A stretch of 64,000 nucleotides of DNA from Leuconostoc gelidum subsp. gelidum KCTC 3527 (GTDB lineage: Bacteria; Bacillota; Bacilli; Lactobacillales; Lactobacillaceae). Below the pieces are notes generated by a model, which made no database searches, was not told where the DNA came from, and was given only the letters and a program-made list of their open reading frames with translations. The DNA lies in NCBI RefSeq assembly GCF_000166715.1, contig NZ_AEMI01000019.1:107500-171499 (forward strand), written 5' to 3'. The position numbers and the translations under genes were made by a program. This document shows positions 47,223 to 55,648 of this stretch, piece after piece; the stretch's first letter is position 1; each line of letters begins with the position of its first letter.

Positions 47223-47713
47223 TTTGTTTTCCCCTCTGACCGTAAATTGTTGAATAAGTAGTTCTTGTCAAAATTTTTATCTGAATCAACGTTAAAGAAT
47301 TTAACATTGTGCCTAAAGTCTTTGTTGCCAAAGCGCTCCTCAAAAATATCGTCAAATCGTTTATTACGTATTTCAATCCTGTATTTTGTTTCGCTGTCTT
47401 TATCATTACTCATACTATCAACGAAATGGTTAACTCTTATTGACATTATTACATGGTGAAGCAAAATCAGAACAAATGAGACTCCGAGAAACCAACTTAA
47501 AATATGGAAAGTATCAATCTCAGTTTTAAATTGGAAAAAATGCAGATCTTGCCAATTAAATGGGGTATATAAAGTGATGAGTAACCACATAAAGGGCAAT
47601 AAGAAGATGATCCAACCAATCACAGCTAGTATAATTTCTCTTATTTTTAAACCTATGTTTCCCGCCTTGAAGAAATCATCTTCAACTTGGGGGAAAACGT
47701 TTTTTTCAATCAT
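47219..47713 (-). CDS. Two-TM membrane protein of the exopolysaccharide cluster (PgaD-like position)
   Basis: A 164-residue protein with two hydrophobic segments (about 28-50 and 68-92) and a long polar C-terminal half. It overlaps the synthase start by ATGA, so it is coupled to it. In PNAG clusters the small subunit (PgaD/IcaD) has the same two-TM layout and helps the synthase; sequence alone does not prove homology. Ribosome site AAAGGAG. Its operon partners are broken. Confidence 0.6.
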   Translation of the reverse strand: MIEKNVFPQVEDDFFKAGNIGLKIREIILAVIGWIIFLLPFMWLLITLYTPFNWQDLHFFQFKTEIDTFHILSWFLGVSFVLILLHHVIMSIRVNHFVDSMSNDKDSETKYRIEIRNKRFDDIFEERFGNKDFRHNVKFFNVDSDKNFDKNYLFNNLRSEGKTK

Positions 47714-47753
47714 TTAAAATCTCCTTTTTATTTTAGCTCCAAATTAATTCATG

Positions 47754-47939
47754 TCATCGATCTCGGTACTGTTTTAATACAGATTTTGCCTTTGAAAGAT
47801 TATATTTTTGTTCCTCAAAAGTGGTAATTGCCTCTCTTTTGTCAACCAAGTATCTAGTGAGACCCGACACACTGGAATCAAGAGTAAAATATTTCCCGGG
47901 TGGCACCGATTGATTCAGTAATCCACGCGTAAATGACAT
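47754..47939 (-). CDS. Small unidentified ORF of the exopolysaccharide region
   Basis: Sixty-one codons (MSFTRGLLNQSVPPGKYFTL ... KAKSVLKQYRDR) ending 40 bp before the two-TM gene. It lacks a ribosome site and looks like the C-terminal end of a longer protein. No motif recognised. Confidence 0.3.
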   Translation of the reverse strand: MSFTRGLLNQSVPPGKYFTLDSSVSGLTRYLVDKREAITTFEEQKYNLSKAKSVLKQYRDR

Positions 47940-48174
47940 TAAGTCACTCTGAATATCGCTAGAGGGAGATTAATTTACAATGGTTCTTTGTTTTTTTAAG
48001 ATATATGCTAACAAGATTATTAACAGAGTCTTATAAGTTAAAATCCAATCGAGCCATCTGGTTTGCTTGAATGTCATATATTGGCAACATGTGAATCATT
48101 CTTAGATTACCACTGACCAGTAATACACAACCTTGTTTCAGTAGACTTTTAAGTTTCAAGTTCAATTCGTAATG

Positions 48175-48480
48175 TCAATTCAGGTTGTTGGCAATATTTT
48201 TGGAAGCACTATTAGACATGATTATCGCACTGCTAAATAAGTACGTCAAAATTTGAAAATGTTTTGCGTATTTGTGAGTTGGCATGTTCAATACCTTCTC
48301 CTGCTGATAAACCAGCGAGATAGTATCGACCTTATTGTCCAATTGATTGGATATACCCAACGATTTTCCTCGAGTTATCCCAACAAAAACAACATGATAA
48401 TCTTTATATAGATCTCTAGCAATCGCTAATCCAACACCTGAGGATTCATTAGTAATCACAATGTTTTTTCAATTGCTACA
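48175..48480 (-). pseudogene. SDR N-terminal remnant
   Basis: The frame contains IVITNESSGVGLAIARDLYK, like the TGxxxGxG cofactor motif of short-chain dehydrogenases with TNESSGVG, then YHVVFVGITRGKS (second strand). It continues for about 95 codons without NNAG or YxxxK. A truncated insertion between the deacetylase and synthase parts. Confidence 0.4.
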
Positions 48481-48587
48481 TGCCTTTCTCAAATTAAATT
48501 TAAAGTTATTTACTCACTCATTATACGCGCCTTATCATTTATTTTGTGAATAACTTATTAATCTAACTGGAAGAGCCTATTAAACTA

Positions 48588-49204
48588 TTATTTCAACCAG
48601 AACTGCAGTTCATAAAAGTTTGTATTCATTACAATGAATCGAGGCACACTCTCTATAATATTTGTCATATCATTACCAACAGTGACAGATTCAAGCAGAA
48701 ACATTTCATTCACGTCATGCTTATGCATATAAAGTGTTAGTGTTGCATTCTGACTTCCACAGGGATAAGCAAAAAATGTGGGGGTAATAGCAAGTTCAAT
48801 TTTTAACTAGATATATGATTTTTTGCAAACTGAGATTATTGTTTTATTAGATATGTTCGTAGTCGACAAAATTGGTTTATTATTCTATTGATAATGTAAA
48901 TTATTGGTATAAAGTCCACCAGGAACAGCTTGATGATTGGTAAACTCTGCAATTTCTTTAATTGTTCCCCGTCCAAGTTGCTCTCTGCTTTACCTGTGAT
49001 TACAAATATGGCAAATGAAATACTTAAATTGCATAAAGTTGGTACTATGTTTCGTGGTAGGGTGGTATCAATATCATCAAACGTCAACACAACATGCTTT
49101 CCAGAAATAGTATTTTTTCCACTGTGTTTAATAAATTCATCCATTGACCAAACCATTGATATTGGGTGATTTAAGTCATTTTGAAGTCTGTCATAAAATC
49201 GCTA
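48588..49204 (-). pseudogene. Polysaccharide N-deacetylase (IcaB/PgaB-like), frameshifted
   Basis: The first half reads YDRLQNDLNHPISMVWSMDE and ISGKHVVLTFDDIDTTL (NodB-homology TFDD motif, metal-binding Asp) then FAIFVITGK. Near 48915 the frame changes; NNKPILSTT continues the domain, and ITPTFFAYPCGSQN with MFLLESVTV and NTNFYELQFW matches the C-terminal part (the FAYPxG motif). The family deacetylates poly-N-acetylglucosamine outside the cell. An upstream stop and at least one shift break it. Together with the GT2 gene it shows a decayed PNAG-type locus. Confidence 0.75.
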
Positions 49205-49669
49205 TTCTGAATGTTTCTCAAATTGTGATTAGTAGTGATCGGAAAAAATTTTCGGAATTGATAATATTATTTTTATCATTCTTATTCAAAGAAGGCATGT
49301 CAGTTTGATTCAAATTGGTCTCACTCATCGAATGATTCTTTTAATGATTTACATTACTTTTCACTAATATATGAATTAGGCGTGCCATCAGTTTTATTTA
49401 ATAATTTCGAAAATTTAAATGCTAATTCAGATACAGCAGTTTCACAATTGAAAGAATATCTTATTCAAACTGACTCACAAATTATTTTGACCATTTTAAA
49501 AAAAGTTGCATCAGATCGTGAAAATCAATTTTTTCCTATATGAGCTAAAAGTTTAGAATGGAATGGATTCCAATCTGATCCAAATAGAAGGCTCTTCTTG
49601 TCAACGCAAGCTGATGCAGCTCGAAAATTATAAACACTAACAGATTTTTGAAAGAAAGCAAACGCTTGT
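49205..49669. other. Decayed DNA between the deacetylase and ArsR remnants
   Basis: The plus strand from about 49370 has a readable stretch YELGVPSVLFNNFENLNANS, SDTAVSQLKEYLIQTDSQII and, in another frame, SLEWNGFQSDPNRRLFLSTQ, without recognised domain or start. It is probably the 5' part of one or two broken genes. Confidence 0.35.
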
Positions 49670-50022
49670 ATGGATAACCGACCACAAGCGCTTAAATTAG
49701 ATAAAGCACGTACTTGTTATGATCATTTATCAATCTTTTTCAAATATTATTAGATATGGGTTTAGTCAAAGCTAAGGTTATGGATACCTATTATTTAACA
49801 GAAAAAGGTCAGAAAAACTTGAAAAAAACACTAAAATATTCAATCAGCAACAACAATTAAAAACAAGGTATTGGTTTTTCAGAAAGAGTTCCCTATTTAT
49901 CTGGTGAATTAGGACACTTATTCTTAACAACACTCTTAAAAAAGGAGTTTCTGAAAACAATAGATAATAGAAAAATTATTGAGTTAAAACCAATCGAGAT
50001 TTTTTTTGCGGAGATTATTTGA
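49670..50022 (+). pseudogene. ArsR-family regulator remnant
   Basis: Pieces in two frames read PQALKLDKARTCYDHLS, LLDMGLVKAKVMDTYYLTEK and IGFSERVPYLSGELGHLFLT, ending ...IFFAEII. This is the second half of the ArsR subgroup having CYxHLAGxLG followed by an LTxxG strand and WSERRPHLAGALG, with the usual Asp-Trp before SER replaced. Shifts after KYY (49741-49745) and near 49856 break the frame; the N-terminal HTH is gone. Confidence 0.6.
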
Positions 50023-50227
50023 CTGATAAAATTAGTTTGTTACTTTCCCACCTAGTATACAGGCTGTTGTTAGATTGTTTAAATAAGTTAGCTCACTAAA
50101 ATCAGGTTCACAAAAAAACGGCACAAATTAATAGTTGTGGCATCTGTTTTTTATCATGTGAAGGTCGACTATATAGCTATTTCTTTTAATTGTTTTTTAG
50201 CCTGATGAAGTTGTTGTTCAATCAAGT

Positions 50228-50344
50228 TTAATCCCGTCTACGTATTGCGGTCAGCCCCAATTGACTATATAAGTCCCTAAATCGTTCTAGTTTCTTAATA
50301 TAGATCTCTATTTGTACGGTCTTTAACCATATTTTTTGTATCAT
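50228..50344 (-). CDS. Small ORF related to the 123-aa protein at 15.3 kb (remnant)
   Basis: Thirty-eight codons, MIQKIWLKTVQIEIYIKKLE then RFRDLYSQLG. The pattern KxxLK...E.YI..L..FR..Y matches the N-terminus of the protein at 15330. It ends early and is probably a truncated copy. Confidence 0.3.
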   Translation of the reverse strand: MIQKIWLKTVQIEIYIKKLERFRDLYSQLGLTAIRRRD

Positions 50345-50373
50345 TATTTTCTCTTTTCATTTTGTAATTAAAA

Positions 50374-50405
50374 AAGTACTTATTTTATGGTAAATAAGTA
50401 CTTGC
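50374..50405 (-). terminator. Terminator after the nitroreductase
   Basis: AAGTACTTATTT / AAATAAGTACTT perfect 12-base stem, six-base loop, TTTTTT on the minus strand. Confidence 0.85.
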
Positions 50406-50424
50406 TTGCTTTTTTTTGAACACT

Positions 50425-51036
50425 TTATTTAATAATGGTTGTAAATTTTTCAGCAGACTCACGCTGATGTGAATGCCCGATTGTAGTTGCTTTACCCACA
50501 GGCAGTACAAGAATTGGATCCCATTCATCTGGTAATTTAAGAACTTGCATCATCTTTTCAAAATCGACGCCTCTCATTGGCACTGAATCATAGCCAAATG
50601 TACGTAAAACATGCATTAGATTCATACTAAATAGACCAACATCAAAACGAAGCCCAACTTCCTCTTCATCTTCTGGATGCAAAGAAAAATATGTTTTAAT
50701 TCTTTGCTTTTTGTCGTTAATTTCTGTCTCAGTAATCAGATGATATTTAAGATTTAATTGTACTAACCGATCAATTTCATAGCTTCGTCGATCTCCTAAG
50801 ATTAAAAATACAGCTGAAGATTGCCCGACTTGTTCTTGATTAAAAGAAAGTTTCTGCATTTCAACTAATAATTGTTTATCTTTGATGACCACAACCTTCC
50901 ATGGTTGAGCATTGTTATTTGATGGCGCATTAGAAGCATGATTTAATATGCTTAAAATTTCATCATCACTAATAGTATGAGTACTATCAAAATGTCTGAT
51001 TGATTTTCTCATGTCTAATTGTTCTAAAAAATTCAT
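50425..51036 (-). CDS. Nitroreductase family protein
   Basis: A 203-residue FMN-dependent oxidoreductase: N-terminal RKSIRHFDS (FMN phosphate binding), NAPSNNNAQPWKVVVIKD (the SxxNxQPW motif), and the C-terminal LVLPVGKA strand. It reduces quinones, nitro compounds or flavins with NAD(P)H. The ribosome site is AGAGAGGG. It is divergent from an HxlR-type regulator, a frequent pairing in which HxlR represses the reductase until an electrophile is sensed. Confidence 0.9.
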   Translation of the reverse strand: MNFLEQLDMRKSIRHFDSTHTISDDEILSILNHASNAPSNNNAQPWKVVVIKDKQLLVEMQKLSFNQEQVGQSSAVFLILGDRRSYEIDRLVQLNLKYHLITETEINDKKQRIKTYFSLHPEDEEEVGLRFDVGLFSMNLMHVLRTFGYDSVPMRGVDFEKMMQVLKLPDEWDPILVLPVGKATTIGHSHQRESAEKFTTIIK

Positions 51037-51130
51037 GTTTACCCTCTCTTTTTGTCAGTAAAGTAAGTATAATCAATATCATAGAGATAAACTAGTAGGC
51101 ACAATTTTGTTACTTAGGAGGAATCACAAG

Positions 51131-51448
51131 ATGCAATCTACTGATAAATGGTTATGTGGCATTACAAAAATAATGGATACCTTTTCTGGTAAATGGCGTC
51201 TTAATTTGTTTTGGATTATTGCTAAAAATGAAGGAATTGGATTTAATCAACTACGAAATCAAGTACCTGAAATTACTAATATGATGTTAGTTCGTTCGCT
51301 TGATACTTTATTGTCTGAGAGATTTATTTCGAAATCATTGTCTGGAAATAAAGCACCATTTCATTCAGAATACTATTTAACCAATAAGTCTAAAGAGTTA
51401 CTACCATTGCTTTTGAAACTTAATGAGTGGGAGAATCATTCAAATTGA
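51131..51448 (+). CDS. HxlR-family transcriptional regulator
   Basis: A 105-residue winged-helix protein starting at ATG 51131, preceded by AGGAGG; the ATG 24 bp upstream has no ribosome site. Signature features: near-N-terminal Cys (DKWLCGITK), GKWRLNLFWII, and the wing FNQLRNQVPEITNMMLVRSL. HxlR/YodB-type proteins often use that Cys to sense quinones or aldehydes. It is divergent from a nitroreductase with a 94-bp spacer. Confidence 0.9.
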   Translation: MQSTDKWLCGITKIMDTFSGKWRLNLFWIIAKNEGIGFNQLRNQVPEITNMMLVRSLDTLLSERFISKSLSGNKAPFHSEYYLTNKSKELLPLLLKLNEWENHSN

Positions 51449-51522
51449 ACCTACAAAAAGTAAATGTTATTTATTGAATCTTGATGTGAACTCAAAGAAT
51501 TTGACAAAATAGAATTGACTAA

Positions 51523-51655
51523 CTAACATACTCAGTAGTGGGTTGCTGATACCTGACAGGCGACAAACCACTGCCTTTTTTTGAGGCGACGATTGTTGTA
51601 ATACATGACGAATTCATTGACTGTTTTTTTGAAACTTTGAGCCATTTTATATTGC
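51523..51655 (-). pseudogene. IS3-family OrfB C-terminal fragment
   Basis: The minus strand reads AQSFKKTVNEFVMYYNNRRL and, after a one-base shift in an A run, KGSGLSPVRYQQPTTEYVS, stop. YYNxxR followed by LSPVxY is the standard end of IS3 integrases. No other part of the IS is present. Confidence 0.7.
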
Positions 51656-51722
51656 ATTTGGTGAACAATATTTATTTTTTAATATATGGAAAAAGCTTTC
51701 TATTTTATTCATTATTTTCCCC

Positions 51723-53198
51723 CTATTTAACAACTGATTTATTCTTATCTAATACATTAATTAATAACACGATAGCAAAAAGTAGTAATACCATACCGAA
51801 TACTGTGTGCATACTGGTTAAGATAACTTCATTTAATGCGTCTCTATGGACAATGACATCTAGATGGTGAGTGCCACTTATAGACTGGTTAATAAGATTA
51901 CGATTAATGAAATTATATTTTTTAATGCCACTATTCAAAGAAACATTGAACGCTAAACCAAATATACCTGCTGCGAGTGTTTGCCCTAATGTTCTTCCTA
52001 AAGTAATCATCGCTGAAGCTGTACCCAAACTTTCTTCTGGTACTACCCTTTGTGCAATTAATGTGTTCATTGTGATAACAATTCCTAACGTTATACCGGA
52101 CACTGCAGAAATAATAAAGAATATGTTTTTAGTAACATTGCTATCAACAAAAATTAAAGGTAAATAGGCAATTGCCATAATAACGATGAGACATATAGCA
52201 ACATACTTTGGTGCCCAACGCTTAACAATTTTGCCAACAAAAAAAGATGATATTAACCAGAATACAGGACTAAGCGTCACTGACAAGCCTGCTACAGTAG
52301 CCGTACTTTTATATATGGCCTGTAACCACATTGGAAAATAGGTCTGAAATCCTATTTGTATCGCACTTAAAAGTAAAGCAGTTGTCACTTGAATTGAAAA
52401 TAAACTATTATGCAACAGTGACAACGGAATAATTGGATCATAGACCTTAGTTTCAACTTTCCAAAAAAAGAATCCAAAGATAAAAGTCAGCCCTACTATG
52501 ATTGTTGTTTTAATTAATGAAATTTCACTATTACCCAAAATTTGGAAAAGTATTAAAAGTGACACTAAAAATCCTGATAACGAGAAAATACCTTTAAAGT
52601 CTATTGGTTTCTTTTCTGGTACTTTCTTTTCCTCTTTGTATTTCAGTGAAATAATTACTATGACAAGAATTCCAATGGGTACATTGATAAAGAACACCCA
52701 GTGCCAATTTAATTTATCCACAATGTAACCACCTAACAAAGGACCTAAAAGAGCAGATACTCCCCAAGCTGTATTGTTCAATGCTAACATTGTTGAACGC
52801 TTCTGATAATCAAACAAATCAGCAATCATGGTGAAAGTAATGGGCATGATCGCACCTGCCCCCATACCTTGTAAAGCTCTAAACAATACGAGCATGATTA
52901 TATTGTTTGATAGACCACACAGCAGTGAGCCTGTTGAAAATAGAATTAATCCAGTTAAAAATACAGGTTTTCTGCCAATTCGATCCGCAAATTTACCATA
53001 AATTGGTGTTGTTAATGCTGTTAACAATAAGTAGGTAGCAAATATCCAACTTTGCAATGAGATACCATGAAGTTGACTCACGATAGTAGGCAAACCTGTC
53101 ATTATAATTGTTGTCTCAACTGAAGTCATAAATGTTGCCAATAAAATGGCAAGCATAATAAAATTTCTAGTTATTAATTTTTTGTTCTCGTTTGTCAA
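51723..53198 (-). CDS. DHA2-family drug:H+ antiporter (EmrB/QacA type)
   Basis: A 491-residue MFS exporter with 14 predicted TM segments. Motifs: TTIIMTGLPTIVSQL in TM1, GKFADRIGRKPVFLTGL (motif A), WGVSALLGPLLGGYIV (motif C) and WHWVFFINVPIG. The start is TTG at 53198 with GGGAG six bases before it. An ArsR gene upstream and a perfect 9-bp-arm operator between the two suggest one regulated unit. It is an intact relative of the broken DHA2 gene at 3.9-5.3 kb. Confidence 0.9.
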   Translation of the reverse strand: MTNENKKLITRNFIMLAILLATFMTSVETTIIMTGLPTIVSQLHGISLQSWIFATYLLLTALTTPIYGKFADRIGRKPVFLTGLILFSTGSLLCGLSNNIIMLVLFRALQGMGAGAIMPITFTMIADLFDYQKRSTMLALNNTAWGVSALLGPLLGGYIVDKLNWHWVFFINVPIGILVIVIISLKYKEEKKVPEKKPIDFKGIFSLSGFLVSLLILFQILGNSEISLIKTTIIVGLTFIFGFFFWKVETKVYDPIIPLSLLHNSLFSIQVTTALLLSAIQIGFQTYFPMWLQAIYKSTATVAGLSVTLSPVFWLISSFFVGKIVKRWAPKYVAICLIVIMAIAYLPLIFVDSNVTKNIFFIISAVSGITLGIVITMNTLIAQRVVPEESLGTASAMITLGRTLGQTLAAGIFGLAFNVSLNSGIKKYNFINRNLINQSISGTHHLDVIVHRDALNEVILTSMHTVFGMVLLLFAIVLLINVLDKNKSVVK

Positions 53199-53236
53199 AT
53201 AATTCTCCCGAAGTTACTGACTTCTTATGTTGTTTC

Positions 53237-53260
53237 ATTGTTCTATGACATTAGAACAAT
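53237..53260. promoter_or_regulatory. ArsR-type operator between arsR and the DHA2 gene
   Basis: ATTGTTCTA-six bases-TAGAACAAT, perfect nine-base arms. It lies in the 80-bp gap between the ArsR stop and the exporter start, so the exporter probably has its own regulated promoter here. Confidence 0.75.
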
Positions 53261-53278
53261 TAATTAAAATAAAAAGAT

Positions 53279-53563
53279 TCATAGCGAATCTAAAAAACCA
53301 GGCAAAAACTTATCAAAAGTTTGATAGTTTAAAGATAAAAACTTACTTTGTGCCTCCTTTCTTGTTATTGTTAGTCCAACTGCACGTAGCATTTTAAAAT
53401 GATATGATACGGTAGACTTACTAATATTTAATTGTTGTCCGATTTCACCACAAGTCATTTCTCTTCTACTTTGATTCAAAGTTCTGATAATACTTAATCG
53501 GCTAATATCTGATAATACTTTAAAAATTTCAGTTCTTTGTAAATCAGCTTGTTCTAATGTCAT
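53279..53563 (-). CDS. ArsR-family regulator of the DHA2 exporter
   Basis: A 94-residue winged-helix protein: LSDISRLSIIRTLNQS, EMTCGEIGQQLNISKSTVSY HTH and FKMLRAVGLTITRKEAQ wing. The SmtB metal-binding Cys box (CVCDL) is absent, although a single Cys is present in MTCGEI; it may sense oxidants or drugs rather than metals. It lies upstream of the exporter on the same strand. Confidence 0.85.
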   Translation of the reverse strand: MTLEQADLQRTEIFKVLSDISRLSIIRTLNQSRREMTCGEIGQQLNISKSTVSYHFKMLRAVGLTITRKEAQSKFLSLNYQTFDKFLPGFLDSL

Positions 53564-53645
53564 AAAACAAGCATACTCTTAAACTAATATGATTACCAAT
53601 TTTTTTAATTTTAAAACTAAAGATAGTTACACAAATACGACACAA

Positions 53646-53850
53646 TAAAAAGACTAACCTACTTAATAGTGACGATTAGCCCTGTTTCATGTTTAATTTG
53701 TTGCTTGATTGCTGGTATCTGTTCACGGTATGTTCCTTCAAGGCGAGCAATCTGTTGTGACGTTGTCGCATAGCCTATTTTATAATACTCAAAAAATATA
53801 TTTATCATACCGGAATAAACTTCATCCACAATACGTACTTCATAAATCAT
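53646..53850 (-). pseudogene. YolD-like protein, N-terminally truncated (direct repeat copy 2)
   Basis: Codons 53850-53659 give MIYEVRIVDEVYSGMINIFF, EYYKIGYATTSQQIARLEGT, YREQIPAIKQQIKHETGLIV and a stop. It aligns to the second half of the cassette gene at 43236-43487 and lacks its first 23 residues; it keeps LEGT where copy 1 has a stop. It has no ribosome site of its own. A stranded duplicate. Confidence 0.6.
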
Positions 53851-54011
53851 GTTCGATTTTCATATCGTCACACGGACGTCGAATTTATAAGTCATGTCGA
53901 GAAATTAATCATATAATCCAATACATTTATCATAGTATTCTTAAGCTTCCTTTATGACAAATGCTTAATCTCATTTTACAAATTGCCATATATACCATTT
54001 TTTTATTATCC

Positions 54012-54761
54012 TCAACGACGACCGGCTACTGCGCCACCATCCAACACCAATTCTGAACCTGTTGTATACTTGGCTTCGTCTGAAGCTAGATATGTCACAG
54101 CTTTAGCAACATCTTCTCCTTGACCAAATGATGGAATTGATTCATGTTGTTGCTCCATTGCTAATTTCATATCTGGTGGTAACAAGGCTGTCTCAACGAA
54201 TCCGGGATGAACCGAGTTCACACGAATAGTTTTATTCATTGCAATAGCCTCTATAGCAGCAGCTTTAGTGAGCATGCGCGTGCCACCCTTTGAAGTAGCA
54301 TAGGGACTTACGCCAGGCATACCAGCCATCATACCTAACACAGAAGAAACATTGACAATTGACCCTGCTGTCATTTTATTTAACGCTGCACGAATACCTA
54401 GAAAATTACCCGTTAAATTGATATCCATGACATTTTGCCATTCTGCCAAACTTGTTTGTGTCAGTAACTTACCTGAAGCACCTACACCCGCATTATTGAC
54501 TAATATATCAAATTTACCAAACTTACTAATAGTTGCATCAACAACACTGTTCCACTCGTCTTCTTGGCTAACATCTTGCTTTAAGTAAATCACGTCATCT
54601 GAAGTACCCAATTCTTTTGCAACTGAATTTCCTAATTCTTCACGACGTCCTGTGATAACAACTTTGGCGCCTTCAGACAAGAAGTCCTTAGCAATTGCTT
54701 TACCAATTCCTGAAACACCACCAGTAACAATTGCAACTTTATTCTTTAAACGATCTGCCAT
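54012..54761 (-). CDS. SDR-family oxidoreductase, last gene of the TetR-linked operon
   Basis: A 249-residue classical short-chain dehydrogenase: TGGVSGIGKAIA cofactor motif, NNAGVGASG, Ser in NVSSVLGM, YATSK catalytic pair, closing LVLDGGAVAGRR. It probably reduces a carbonyl made by, or entering, the same pathway as the quinone-reductase-like enzymes upstream. Good ATAGGAG ribosome site; the 28-bp gap to the upstream hydrolase keeps it in the operon. Confidence 0.9.
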   Translation of the reverse strand: MADRLKNKVAIVTGGVSGIGKAIAKDFLSEGAKVVITGRREELGNSVAKELGTSDDVIYLKQDVSQEDEWNSVVDATISKFGKFDILVNNAGVGASGKLLTQTSLAEWQNVMDINLTGNFLGIRAALNKMTAGSIVNVSSVLGMMAGMPGVSPYATSKGGTRMLTKAAAIEAIAMNKTIRVNSVHPGFVETALLPPDMKLAMEQQHESIPSFGQGEDVAKAVTYLASDEAKYTTGSELVLDGGAVAGRR

Positions 54762-54789
54762 AATAATTAATCTCCTATTTTTCCAATAA

Positions 54790-55632
54790 CTAGTTTTGTG
54801 CTAAAAACTTATTAACATCATTCACAAATGTTTCGTAATGTTGAAAAATGCCACCATGTCCAGCATCTGGATAAATGATAAGTTTACTTTTAGGTAATCG
54901 ACGCGCCAACTCAATTGAATTTGGCGTCGGTACCATACGGTCATGATCACCGTTCACTACCAATGTAGCCTGCGTAATTTTAGATAAGTCAGCAGGATCA
55001 GCTAATCCCCAATGTCTAATAGCTTTCAATTGTGTACGATAAGACGACCAGCTGGTTGACTTATCGCGTCGTTCTTTTCTTTCCTCCAAACGTCTCAAAA
55101 ATTCTTTTGCTTTTTTTCGGCCGTTAGCAGTACGCGTAAAGAAAAGATAAGTTTTAACATCTTTTAGAGTAAAGACACTTCGAATAGTGTCTAGATCAGA
55201 GAGTCTTGCGACGTTTTCAATCTTTTCACCACCTCGAGGACCGGTACCAGACAAAATTAATTTACGGACCAAATTAGGTTCGTAATTTATTAATTCTTGG
55301 GCAATCATACCACCCATCGAAAAAGATAAAACATCAATTTTTGACAATCCCAATGCCTTAATAAAATCTAAAGCATCTTGAGCCATCTGCTTAATGCTAT
55401 TTGGCGTTTTTCCGCTAGATAAGCCGATACCTTTATTATCAAAGGTGATCACCCAATGTTTCTCAGCAATGCCATCAATAACTCTAGGATCCCAATTATC
55501 AAGATTGGCCGATAAATGTGTAAAAAATACGACTGGAATACCTTTTTTTTCACCTAACTCGCGGTACGCATATCTCGTACCATCTAAACTTGTAATCATC
55601 TGATTTGGTGCTCTTATATAACTAGTTTTCAT
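54790..55632 (-). CDS. Alpha/beta-hydrolase
   Basis: A 280-residue hydrolase starting at ATG 55632 (MKTSYIRAPN) or 55641; AAAGGA fits the second start better. The nucleophile elbow is SFSMGG, the oxyanion region VVFFTHLSANLDNWDP, the acid Asp in VVNGDHDRMVP, and the catalytic His in DAGHGGIFQ. It could cleave esters, lactones or C-C bonds. It lies between a quinone-reductase-like gene and an SDR in one operon facing TetR; xenobiotic processing is inferred. Confidence 0.88.
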   Translation of the reverse strand: MKTSYIRAPNQMITSLDGTRYAYRELGEKKGIPVVFFTHLSANLDNWDPRVIDGIAEKHWVITFDNKGIGLSSGKTPNSIKQMAQDALDFIKALGLSKIDVLSFSMGGMIAQELINYEPNLVRKLILSGTGPRGGEKIENVARLSDLDTIRSVFTLKDVKTYLFFTRTANGRKKAKEFLRRLEERKERRDKSTSWSSYRTQLKAIRHWGLADPADLSKITQATLVVNGDHDRMVPTPNSIELARRLPKSKLIIYPDAGHGGIFQHYETFVNDVNKFLAQN

Positions 55633-55648
55633 AAATAGCATTTCCTTT

